Shown one piece after another: positions 12,489-23,961 of a DNA stretch of 64,000 nt. The stretch lies in the NCBI RefSeq assembly GCF_003073045.1, contig NC_037591.1, positions 24,213,319 through 24,277,318 of the forward strand. The letters are read 5' to 3'. The DNA is from Pomacea canaliculata. Taxonomy: Eukaryota > Mollusca > Gastropoda > Architaenioglossa > Ampullariidae. The translations under genes were made by a program, and so were the position numbers. The notes beneath the pieces were generated by a model. It saw only the letters and a program-made list of their open reading frames with translations, did not search any database and had not been told where the DNA came from. Within the stretch, counting starts at the first letter, position 1. The number at the start of each line of letters is the position of its first letter.

Positions 12489-14626
12489 GATTTCGTGTTT
12501 CAAGTTACAGTGTAATCACCTGTGAGAAAAAGCAAGTAGGCATCACTGTTTCTTGCTCGTTACATATTCTATTAACCACAATCGACGATTACAAAGAATG
12601 AGTAAAGCGGAAGGCTGAGCAGCACTGCATTAGGTAAAAAGAGATAATTACTGATAAAATATCATAGATAAAATCGATCTTATTTTTTTTATACAAGTGA
12701 GTAACTTATAACTAGAGACTTGTGCTACGTTCTGTAAACACCACCTGACTGGCATAATTGGGTACTTTATCTGACATTTATAAACCAACATCTTTGTTGT
12801 AGGAGGCAGAGCTACCAAGAGCTGTTTACATGAGAGTGGTTAGTAAATGAGGAAAAATAACCTTAGAGGGTCAAAGTTGTAGTACCCCGCTACATAGAAA
12901 AAATCCCCAGGCCCTCAACCCCGATGACCCTCCTACATTAGGCCTGGAAATACTATACTACAGACTTGACACACAATATCTGCATGAGTAATTACATCCC
13001 TTCCAATGGACTACACTCCCTTGGTATCTTCTCTGTACCTCAGGTCCTTAGCAATACCGGAGCAGAGAATAAGTCATAAAAAGCATATCACTAAAATAAT
13101 ATACAGAGAAGTATATACAGTCTGTGTGTAGGTGTGAAAGAGAGAGTTTATTATACCAGTGTGTGTCAGAGAAATTCATTTTTTTAATTATTGTTATATA
13201 ACCGAAACAGTATCTTGCGATATAATAAAATAAATTGTAGACAATTTAATTCCATGGTTATATTTTATTATCCAGTTTTAATAACATGCAACTTGTTACT
13301 TCATGCCTCTAGTTTGGAGTCTGTTGTGGCTTTTTTCACAAGAGAATAATATGATTTTTAAAAAGGTCTGTAATATAGAGCACTAGTAGTTTTGTGCAGG
13401 CACAGTTATTCAGGACCAGTAGGTTTTATAACACAAAAGGCATTTTTTGAAATAAAGCACTTTACTATTTAGAGTCTATAAAGAGTACATCTAACAACAT
13501 TTTGAAAGCAAGTTAAATGTGAAACCAATAAATGCACGTACACATATCATACATAAAACAGTTTAAACATTTATTTTTGAATGCATTCTTGCATCAGTTT
13601 TCACGCTTTAACATTTAAAAGACCGAATAAGTAAAAAATTAATATTAAACCATAACAATAAATCTGCTTGACCTTTTTCTTTTTGAACATGAAGATAACC
13701 GACGTGTAAGTTATAAAATAAAATACCACGACAAACAGACACAGAAATGAACTAAATTTCTCAAACAAAATTTTTAATTTAGTTATAATTACATTTCGAT
13801 ACAACTTTTTCTCAGCTTTAAGCGCTCTTTGCAGCGCTAGAATTCTAAAGTAACTAATAGCCAAAAACAACAACAACAAAAATTGTATCCACAGCTCTTT
13901 TTCTGCAATATACTAAAACAAATGAGTACAATTTACACGAGTTAAGATGTGAAATAAAGAATTGTAATTCTTGTGAAAAAGGAAAGTCAAAGCACATACG
14001 TTCAGCAATCGCAACGATATTTAAACACTGCTTTATGTCGTGGGTTATTATGTTCTGAAAGAAATATTTTGGGCACGAGAAGACATTTTCAGCGGATTGG
14101 CAAAATGAAACGACTGGTTTGCCGTACAGACTTTTTTTCCTTTCGTCCCAAAACATAGAAATCAAAAATATCTGAATAATTAGCATCATTTACTAAATGA
14201 AACAAAAAATTCAGTGATTTATCAGCAAAAATAATGAAGGTTATAGGCGTTCTAATTCAACATTGTTTCTGTAGTAAGTGTTTAGTTATATGTTATATGT
14301 GAGAACAGTAAACTAAGATATCCAGAACACTGTACAGGAGTGAATTACCATACACCTTGACAAAACACGAAACATCAAGGTCTGTAAGAAAAAGTATGTA
14401 CCACTGTTTCTGTAAAACATTTTAAACCATTCTCTTTTAAAAATCGAGTGCATTATGTTATCCACATTATATTATCCAAAAACCAAAACAGCGACTGAAT
14501 GAGAAACGCTAAAAATAGAAATGACAGGCAACAGCCCCGTCACGTGCTTTAGTCCCGTAGCCTTCAGGTGAACAGGAGCTTGGAATGGTGAGTAGACAGT
14601 AGATAAAATGTGTAAGTGCAGAAAGG
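12489..14626. other. 3' flank of copy 3, shared with copies 4-7
   Basis: Non-coding sequence collinear with 19690-21607, 30840-32387, 40090-42450 and 51430-53800, including a conserved block at 12885-13030 (CCCCGCTACATAG, AAATCCCCAGGC) that is lost at the 30.8-kb junction. It contains a recurrent short minus-strand frame rich in hydrophobic residues (13601-13879) that is interrupted in two of five copies. Confidence 0.5.
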
Positions 14627-16568
14627 TCAATACATTTCAGAAATGTCACCAGGATATTTCAGGACCAAACCGTCGCCACATCCAATAAGCAAGCGGCCGT
14701 TAAGGTCAAGGTTCAGAGCTGTGGGCCTCACAATGTTTCCACTTCCGGGCAGGTAGTCGACGAACGTCAGGCCAGTTGTAGTGACTTTTGTCACGTGCAC
14801 ACTGTCGTTCATCCAATCAGCGATCAGTAGCAACTTTTCGTCATAGAAGCAGACGTCTGTCGGGAAGAAGGGTTGTTTCGGTGACTTGTAGGTCGCTATG
14901 GGGTCATTAGACTTGCGAGAATAAAGTCGTACAACACGGTAACCATTTTCTTGTCCATTCTTACTTATTATTGCTTCATGACTTGAATTTTCATCTCCGT
15001 GTTGATGCTCCTCTTCGTCTACCACAGCAAAGAAAGATCCAGGAAGATTTGCGTCAAAGTTATGTATTTTTTGTACCCCCGGAAAAAGCAGATAGTCACC
15101 AAAATTACATGTTTCCTTTCCATTTTCCCATTTTAGCTCCATTCGACTAATATAACATAAACCCTTTGGACAGTTTTGAACCATGCCAAACATGCTTATA
15201 CTCTTGGAACCAAATGCCCTGTTCTCTGAGTCTTTCCATTGCCACAGATAAGATTTACGTGTGACATATGTTACCCGCATTTTATAAGTGTTAATCATAA
15301 CTTTAGAGCCTGCAGACCCCCAGGTCATGTGCTTCTCATTGGAAAAGTCGCCTCCTGTTCCTCCATAAATGACATCAAAAGTTGTGTCCTCTCTTTGCCG
15401 AAGAGCGTGCACTTCATTACATTCGCTATCATCACATTGATCCAAGCAATCCATGTCCACGTTTTGTACAATCGGAAAGTTCAGTATGACTGGGATCCCA
15501 ATGAACCACTTGATGTCCTCTTTAATGTCGTTGTTGAAGTCGCCATGGAGACCGGGACAGAAATACGTATCAGGCAGTCCGTCTTCAAGTTCTTTTAGGC
15601 GCTCGGAGCTTCCTTCTCCCTTTGTTATCTCTTTCTCCACCTGCAGGACCTCTGTGTCACAGGCTGAAGTCAGCGTCAGTCTAGTGTGGTTTTTAAGCTG
15701 TAGAAGGGAGTTAAGTTCGCCTTGTACTCGCTGTGTGTCAGCAGCCATTTCTTTTTCCAAACTATCGGAGATTTCTTCCAGTTGTTGCTGTGCTTGGTCA
15801 CGATATTCTTGTGCCATTGCTACAATAAAGTCAAACCGGACTTGAATCTGTTGGAAATGGAAACAGTATTTCTGGATTCAAAATCTTTATGTCATAAAAA
15901 GCATTATATTTTTAATCATAATAATCAATGCCCAAAAAGCATCTTGCAACAGTCTGTCGTGGTTTCTTCTCTCTGCATATATGTGTGTGATGGGTGAGAG
16001 ACAGAGAGAGACAGAGAGAGAGACAGCATTTACCAACCTGTTTGGAGATTCCATTTCGCTTCTCTCGGGCTCGTTTCTCATTTCCTTTCAAACATTCTAA
16101 TTTGTTGGTCACGTGATCAATGGAATCCTCTAGACGATGCAGTTCCTGTTTAATGGTTTGCTTAGAACGACTTGCGGCCTCGGACAGATCTTCGGTAACG
16201 TGCCCATCGTGTTTAGTCAGCTTACATCTCAAGCAGATGGCTTGGTCACACTGGGCACAGTAGAATAGGACATGTTCTTTAGTGTGAACAGGACACTTTA
16301 AATGGGTTTCATCACTGCGAGCCTGCTCTAGAGCTTCGTCAGTGAAGTAGAAGTTGACTTGTAGAGCACGCACACCACCTGGCGGTACAGTAGCACGAGC
16401 TCTACAGGTAGGACACGGGATGGTGTTTCCATGGACGTTTGCCAGTTGCTCCAGACACTCTAGACAGAAGGTGTGATGACAGGGCAGAAATCTCGGAGAT
16501 GTAAAAACTTCTCTGCATATTGCACATGTCATGTTTATCTGAGCAGAAGCCATGTCTGAAGCTGCCAT
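14627..16568 (-). CDS. TRIM-like gene copy 3, intact (RING, B-box, coiled coil, central domain, NHL-like)
   Basis: This is the best reference copy: both exons are open and the predicted protein is 583 residues. Exon 1 is 16038-16568 (177 codons, start MAASDMASAQ; acceptor TTCCAG nine bases above the ATG). Exon 2 is 14627-15847 (acceptor CAACAG, first residues IQVRFDFIV, ends GDISEMY). The RING occupies residues 15-55 (C15, C18, C30, H32, C35, C38, C52, C55), a C3HC4 pattern. B-box 2 is residues 92-123 (CPVH, CAQC, CLRC, H120, H123). A coiled coil is likely at about 130-260, rich in E, K, L and Q. The central part has YGGTGGDFS, VTRKSYLWQW and HNFDANLPGSFFAVVDE. The end carries two NHL-like blades (FFPTDVCFYDEKLLLIADWM, then LNGRLLIGCGDGLVLKY). 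The donor CAG|GTTGGT is weak. Role by family: ubiquitin ligase with a C-terminal substrate or ligand platform. The substrate is unknown. Confidence 0.9.
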
Positions 16569-16577
16569 GATAGTGTC

Positions 16578-18143
16578 CTGGAATTAAATCAAGAGATTAC
16601 GGGAATATTTCTCTACAGTTCACAAGAAAGGAAAAACACGAGATTATATGTTATCTAAATGTTGAACTTTCTTAATCTATAACACATACAAACAATTTTA
16701 GAGAGGAAGTCTGTATTTTAATGAAAACTGGTTATTATTTTCTTTTGAAGACTGTAGACAGAGGAAGTTAAATACAAAAATGGGTGAGACCTCTAATATA
16801 AGCAGCAGTTGCAGAAAATGTCAGTGTTCCAGTCAGCATGAACACATGAAAACAGCAAAATACTACTCCCTCACTCTCTCTTTCAAAAATGAATTAAGCG
16901 AATGAATTAAACATCTTTATCAGTGTAATCACTGTTTGCTGAAGTGTTCCTCTCATTTACAAACATGGAAGTCGCTTGCTAAGTCATCTGCAGTCACTTT
17001 GTGGTGCTGCTGTCACTACCACACCACACACAATGTTATTTGTCACAGTCACAACACAGCTTTTGTGATGGGTGTATCCCGTGAACTATCACGGATGAGA
17101 TTTGATTGTCAACTTATATTTCAAGCATTGGAAAAGCTCTTTGAGTAAGGGGCGGTAATTGATACCGTGAGTCACATTCATTAAAGATTGTTTCACTATT
17201 GTATCACGCGTGACACACTCCAACACATAAAGCAATGAACCAAACTTTGAGAATGCATCCAGATGAAAAAGTTTGCCGGAGAAATTCATTGGGTGCTACT
17301 AGGATTTCTTTTCGTAAACAAGCCGTACATTACTTTCCTAAGTGTATCATTCAAAACAATCTATGTTAACATGCATTATTTACTGCAAACCTTCTAATTT
17401 CAATTTTATTATAAATGAACTTCAATAATTATTTAAAATCTGTAAAAAACCTGAAAGTGCTTTAGCCTTTAAGGGTTGATATAATTTAAAACAATACTTT
17501 TATAATCTTTTTGAAAAGACAGGTTACATTTCGTACATTCATCATCTCAGAAGTATCACTTTTATTAAACTCTCATTTGAATTATATGGAACTTTTATAT
17601 CATATCATGACACTTAGCAAAGTAGGCATACATACCGCCAGACAATTTCAAGATATGTTTGCAGGTAATGAGATGAAATCTTAATTTAATTCTACCACTT
17701 CAAACATCTACACCAAAGAAAAACTGCTTGTCATTGCATTAATCTGTTGTATCAATCTGATTTCTGAACACTACTTTAGTTATTTATGCAATGGCTTCAA
17801 GCAAATATCAAACTTTATCTCGTTTCTAACACGTTGTGGTGGAGGACGACGGGGAGAGACTGTCATAAGAAATGTCTGACACCATCAAGTGTCTGAGGTG
17901 CAATTATATGATGATGAACATTTGTCTAGGTAAGGACGAGCTGACTGCATGTGCCACACACTGGTCTTAGAACTCACTGTTTCGTGTTGACAGTTGGTGT
18001 TGTCAATAGAATAAACACGAAATACTGTCTTTCGAACTACTAAAGTAATTCACATACAGTGAGTCATTACTCACATTAACTACAACCGACCCAAAGTGAG
18101 CTCCCTACAAAAGAACCTACTTAACTGAATGAATATCTCTTAC
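16578..18143. other. Intron-like 5' flank of copy 3, shared with copies 5-7
   Basis: Between the start-codon acceptor and the type A donor. Collinear with 34330-35264, 44890-46745 and 56740-58198. No conserved frame is present: frames open in one copy are closed in others. It is best read as the 5' UTR intron. Confidence 0.45.
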
Positions 18144-18236
18144 CTGTAGAACAGGTGTGAAGAACAAACTGACGTCTACTGTCACGGCTCTGGAAACCAA
18201 TTTTAAAGTAAAATATAGTAAAGGTTTCTACTTATA
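18144..18236 (-). promoter_or_regulatory. Type A promoter and 5' UTR exon candidate of copy 3
   Basis: Minus-strand TATAAG at 18231-18236 is followed about 90 bases later by CTACAG|GTAAGAG, with the exon ending at 18144. The same block occurs upstream of copies 5, 6 and 7. It lies about 1.6 kb upstream of the copy 3 start codon, which is itself preceded by a splice acceptor. Confidence 0.45.
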
Positions 18237-19116
18237 GAATACACGGGGTCTGGTGGTAATCATGACTGGAACATGACATCATGTTGTTAGATGTCTATGG
18301 TATATTAACCCGAAGCTCATGTTTTTATTGTCTAGCACAGCTAGAGTTAAAATATTATTGTTTAATCACATATTCATTGCTGCCTCTTTTAAGCAGATTT
18401 ATGGATTCTCTCTCTGTTGTCAAAATTGCCGATTTTATAAAAATTCTTTCATGTTCTAGATAAGTTATCGATCCTTGAATAAGAATAGTAGCAATAAAAT
18501 TGATTTATATAGCACAATACATAACCAATATATCCAAGCCTATTGCTCTGTAGACATATAACAACCACAGCCGACGACGATGACGATGGCGACGACCAAA
18601 ACCAAAGAAGTGAAAGACTGAGCAGCACAGTGTTAAGCAAAGGAAGATCACCACAGACAGAAAGTCGAGGTCAGACCAAATCGGATTTAAAGCACATCGG
18701 CCGGTCGCCTATGGAAACATAGATAAACATATTGTAGATTATTGGTTGATAATATTCAAAAAACAAGTGGTCGTGAGTTTTTGGCCTTCATTCGCTGGGA
18801 AGATTGATTTAAAAAAATAATAGTAACTATTTTTAGTAATAGCTGTTCAAACTACGTACAAGATCGACTATACCCGAACCTGAATACTTTGCCCAGGAAA
18901 GATAAGTCGCTAATTAAGTAGCTATCCCACCGCTCATTAATATATGTTGGACTTGATAAGTGTACCTCATTAACAACGATCTATTTTGACACGAATAATT
19001 CACTACCTTCCTTCTCATGAGCATTTTAAAAACTAATTTTGTTAAGACTTAGCTTAAATGAGTACAAAATCTCACTACAAAATGAATATGTTTTGAGTTG
19101 TAAGAATATCTCTTAC

Positions 19117-19428
19117 CTGTAGAACAGTTCGTGACGCACTAGACACACCCTGTCATGGCGCAGGGCTCAGTTCCGGGAAAAGAAACCATATATGGAAAGC
19201 TTTTATTTATAGACTCTAGCCATGAATAGAATGTGACATCATGTTTGTAGATGTCCATAGTGAGTGACCCTATTATCCCAAACTTCATGGTTTCATTGTA
19301 TAGGAAGGAACTAAAGTACGATTAGTTTACGATTAGGGTCAAACTATTATTTAATCACACATCGATCTTGACACCTTACTGTCTATTTTTAGCAGATTTA
19401 TAGACCGCGCCCTCTGGTGGAAATTCCC
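19117..19428 (-). promoter_or_regulatory. Type B promoter and 5' UTR exon candidate upstream of copy 3
   Basis: kB consensus at 19419-19428, overlapped by a CTCF-like 14-mer GCGCCCTCTGGTGG at 19407-19420. TATAAATA at 19204-19211, perfect CArG box CCATATATGG at 19186-19195, TTCCGGGAA at 19171-19179 joined to the IRF-like GGAAAAGAAACC, and donor CAG|GTAAGA with the exon ending at 19117. This would be a second, more distal first exon for copy 3. Confidence 0.5.
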
Positions 19429-21607
19429 GATTTCATGGTACATGTTTCAAGTTACAGTGTAACCACCAACTCGTTAATAATAATAATAACAAATTTAACT
19501 TAATACAGGAGATATTGCAGCCATATAGACAATCTAGTTGCTCGTTACACATTATACTAATCACTATCGACGATTACAAAGAATGAGTAAGATGGAAGGC
19601 TGAGCAGCACTGCATTATGTAAAAAGAGATAACTACAGATATAAAGTCAATCATAGATAAAATCGATCTTGTTTTTTTTATACAATTGAGTAACTTATAA
19701 CTAGAGACTTGTGCTACGTTGTGTAGATATCACCTGACTGGCACAGTTAGGTCTGACATTTATAAACCAAAAACATCTTTCTTGTAGCAGGCAGAGATAG
19801 CAAGAGTTGTAAACAAGGGTTGTTTACATGAGAATGTTTAGTAAATGAGGAAAAATGACCTTATAGGGTCAAAGTTGTAGTACCCCGCTACATAGAAAAA
19901 ATCCCCAGGCCCTCAACCCCGATGACCCTCCTACATTAGGCCTGGAAATACTATACTACAGACTTGACACACAATATCTGCATGAATGATTACATCCCTT
20001 CCAATGGACTACACTCCCTTGGTATCTTCACTGTACCTCAGGTCCTTAGCAATACCGGAGCAGAGAATAAGTCATAAAAAGCATATTACTAAAATAATAT
20101 ACAGAGAAGTATATACAGTCTGTGTGTAGGTGTGAAAGAGAGAGTTTATTATACCAGTGTGTGTCAGAGACATTCATTGTTTTTAATTATTGTTATATAA
20201 CCGAAACAGTATCTTGCGATATAATAAAATAAATTGTAGACAATTTTAATTCCATGGTTATATTTCATTATCCAGTTTAAATAACATGCAACTCGTTGCT
20301 ACATGTCTCTAGCTTGGAGTCTGTTGTGGATTTTTTCACAAGAGAATAATATGATTTTATAAAAGGTGTGAAATATAGAGCACGAGTAGTTTTGTCCAGG
20401 CTAAGTTAAGGACCAGTAGGTTTTATAACACAAAAGGCATGAGGTGAAATAAAGCACTTTACTATTTATCTATCAAGAGTACATCTAACAACCTTTTAAA
20501 ACAAAGTTAAATGTGAAACCAATAAATGCACGTACAGTATTACATATATCATACATAAAACAGTTCAAATATTTATTTTTGAATGTATACTTGCATCAGT
20601 CTTCATGCTTTAACATTTAAAAGACCGAATAAGTAAGAAATTAAAATTAAACCATGAAATCAATCCACTTGACATTTTTCATTCCGAATAAGAAGATAAC
20701 CGACGTGTAAGTTATAAAATAAAATACCATGACAACCAGATACAGAAATGAACTAAATTTCTCAAATCAAAATTTTAATTTAGTTATAATTACATTTCGA
20801 TGCAACTTTTTCTCAGCTTTAAGCGCTCTTTGCAGCGCTAGCATTCTAAAGTAACACATCAACACAAAAAATTGTATCCACAGATCTTTCTCTGCAATAT
20901 ACTAGAACTAATGAGTACAATTTACACGAGCTAAGATGTGAAATAAAGAATTGAAATTCTTGTTAAAAAAGCAAAACCAAAGCACATACGCTCAGTAATC
21001 CCCACGATATTAGTCAACTATTTTCAGTCTTTTATAAGATTATATCAGATTCTAAAAGAAATATTTTGGCCGCGAAATGACATTTTCTGCGGATTGGCAA
21101 AATGAAACGACTGGTTTGCCGTACAGACTTTTTCTCCTTTCGTCAAAAACATAGAAATGAAAAATATTTGAATAATTAGCATAATTTACTAAATTAAACA
21201 AAAAATACAGTGATTTATCAGCAAAAATAATAAAGGTTATAGGCGTTCTAATTCAACATTGTTTCAGTAGTAAATGTTTAGTTATATGATATATGTGAGA
21301 ACAGTAAACTAAGATATCCAGAACACTGTACAGGAGTGAATTACCATACACCTTGACAAAACACGAAACATCAAAGTCTGTAATAAAAAGCAAGTATGTA
21401 CCACTGTTTCTGTAAAACATTTTAAACCATTCTCTTTTAAAAATCGAGTGCATATGGAATCCACAAACCTAAACAGCGGCTGAATGAGAAACGCTAAAAA
21501 TAGAAATGACCACAGCCCCGTCACGTGCTTTTGTCCCGTAGCCTTCAGGTGAACAGGAGCGTTGAATGGTGAGTAGACAGTAGTTGAAATGTGTAAGGGC
21601 AGAAAGG

Positions 21608-23553
21608 TCAATACAGTTCAGAAATGTCACCAGGATATTTCAGGACCAAACCATCGCCACATCCAATAAGCAAGCGGCCGTTAAGGTCAAGGTTCAGAGC
21701 TGTGGGCCTCACAATGTTTCCACTTCCGGGCAGGTAGCAGACGAACAGGTCAGTCAGGTCAGTCAAACTGACGTTTGTCACGTGCACGCAGTCGTTCATC
21801 CAATCAGCGATCAGCAGCAAATTTTCGTTATAGAAGCAGACGTCTGTCGGGAAGAAGGGTTGCTTCGGTGACTCGTAGGTCGCTATGGGGTCATTAGACA
21901 TCCTAGAGTAAAGTCGCACGACGCGGTAACCATTTCGTCGTGCATTCTCCTTACTCATTATTGCTTCAAAACATGAATTTTCATCTTCGTCTTGATGCTC
22001 CTCTTCGTCTACCACAGCAAAGAAAGAACCATGAAGGCTTGCGTCAAAGTTATGTATTTTTTTTTACCCCTGGAAAAAGCAGAGGTTCACCTGAAGCAGA
22101 TATTTCCTTTCCATCTTTTTCTTTTAGCTCCATTGGACTAATACAACATAAGCCCTCTACATAATCCTGAAAAATACCAAATACGCTTGTACTCTTTGAA
22201 CCAAGTGTCCTGATCTCCGAGTCTTTCCATTCCCAAATATAAGGTTTACGTGTGACGCATGACATCCGTGTTTCACATGTGTGAACTATAACTTTAGAGC
22301 TTGCAAACCTCCAGATCGCGTATATCTCTTTGGAAAAGTCACCTCCTGTTCCTCCATAAATGACATCAATACTTTTATCCTCTCTTTGCCGAAGAGCGTG
22401 CACTTCCCTACATTCCCAATCATCACATTGACCAAGGCATTCCATGTCCACGTTTTGTACAATCGGAAAGTCCAGTCTGACTGGGGTCCCAATGAACCTC
22501 TTGATGTCCTCTTTAATGTCGTTGGTGTAGTCGCCATGGAGGCCGGGACAGAAACGCCTATCAGGCAGTCTGTCTTCAAGTTCTTTTAGGCGCTCGAAGC
22601 TTCCTTTTCCCTTTGTTATCTCTTTCTCCACCTGCAGGACCTCTGTGTCACTGGCCGAAGTCAGGGCCAGTGTGGTGCGGTTTTTAAGCTGAAGAAGGGA
22701 GTCAAGTTCGCCTTGTACTCGCTGTGTGTCAGCAGCCATTTCTTCTTCCAAACTATCGGAGATTTCTTCCAGTTGTTGCTGTGCTTGGTAACGATATTCT
22801 TGTGCCATTGCTACAATAAAGTCAAACCGGTCTTGAATCTGTTGGAAATGGAAAAAAATTTTTGTGGATAAAATCTTTTATGTCATAAAAAGTAGTATAT
22901 TTTTAATCTTAAGTATTATATACCCAAGAAGCATCTTTGTCCGTCGTGGTATCTTCTCTCTGTGTGTGTGCTTGTGTAGTGGGTGAGAGAGAGAGAAAAA
23001 AAAGAGAATATTAACCAACCTGTTTCGAGATTCCATTTCGCTTCTCTCGGGCTCGTTTCTCATTTTCTTTCAAGCATTCTAAAACATTGTTGGTCAAGAA
23101 GGCAATGGCTTCCTCTAGACGATGCATTTCCTGTTTAATGGTTTGCTGACAACGACTTGCGGTCTCGGACAGATCTTCGGTAACGTGCCCATCGTGTTTA
23201 GTCAGCTTACATCTCATACAGATGGCTTGGTCACACTGGGCACAGTAAAATAGAACACGTTCTTTAGTGTGAACAGGACACTTTGAATGGTTTTCATCAC
23301 TACGCGCCTGCTCCAGAGCTTCGTCCGTGAAGTAGAAGTTGACTTGTAGATCACACACACCACCTGGCGGTACTACAAAGGGAGTTCTACAGGTAGGACA
23401 CGGGATGGTGTTTCCATAGCGATTTGCCAGTTGCTCCAGACACTCTAGACAGAAGGTGTGGTGACAGGGCAGGAATCTCGGAGATGTAAAAACTTCTGTG
23501 CATATTGCACATGTCATGTTTATTTGAGCAGAAGCCATGTCTGCGGCTGCCAT
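21608..23553 (-). CDS. TRIM-like gene copy 4, one frameshift in a homopolymer
   Basis: Exon 1 is 23020-23553 (178 codons, start MAAADMASAQ; acceptor CAG just above the ATG). Exon 2 is 21608-22838 (first residues IQDRFDFIV, ends GDISELY). RING and B-box ligands are complete (CAIC, CHHTFC, CPTC; CPVH, CAQC, CMRC). The coiled coil and the YGGTGGDFSK motif match copy 3. The frame changes at 22057-22065, where the coding strand has nine A; eight would keep LLFPGV...HNFD in frame, so a homopolymer miscall is as likely as a real lesion. The C-terminal blade has a small in-frame insertion (NVSLTDLTDLFVCYLPG) relative to copy 3, caused by a short repeat of GTCAGTCAG on the plus strand. Its upstream region is interrupted by a LINE from about 23962, so the normal type A promoter is missing; the nearest promoter-like sequence is at 30718-30813. 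Confidence 0.82.
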
Positions 23554-23961
23554 GATAGTGTGCCTGGAATTAAATCAAGAGAATACGGGAATAGTTCTCT
23601 ACAGTTTACAAGAAAAGAAAAACACGAGACTATAAGTTATTTAAATGTTGAATTTTCTTAATCTATAACACATACAAACAATTATCTAGATGAAGTGTGT
23701 ATTTAAATGAAAATTGGTTATTATTTTCTTTTTAAGACTGTAGACAGAGGAAGTTACATTGAAAAAATTGGGTGATACCTGTAATATAAGAATCAGTTGC
23801 AGAAAATGTCACTGCGTTCCAGTCAGCATGAACACATAAAAACAACAAAATATACGAAAACGTCTACGCCCTCACTCTCTGTTCCAAAAAGGAATTAAGC
23901 GAGTGGTACATTAACGTCTTTATCAGTGTAATCATTGTTTTCTAAAATGTTCCTCTCACTC

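Noticed and set aside
16000-16024. Regular GAGA/TGTG repeats in the introns, checked as a possible array of spaced repeats
   Set aside because: Plain microsatellites at the same place in each copy, with no spacers.
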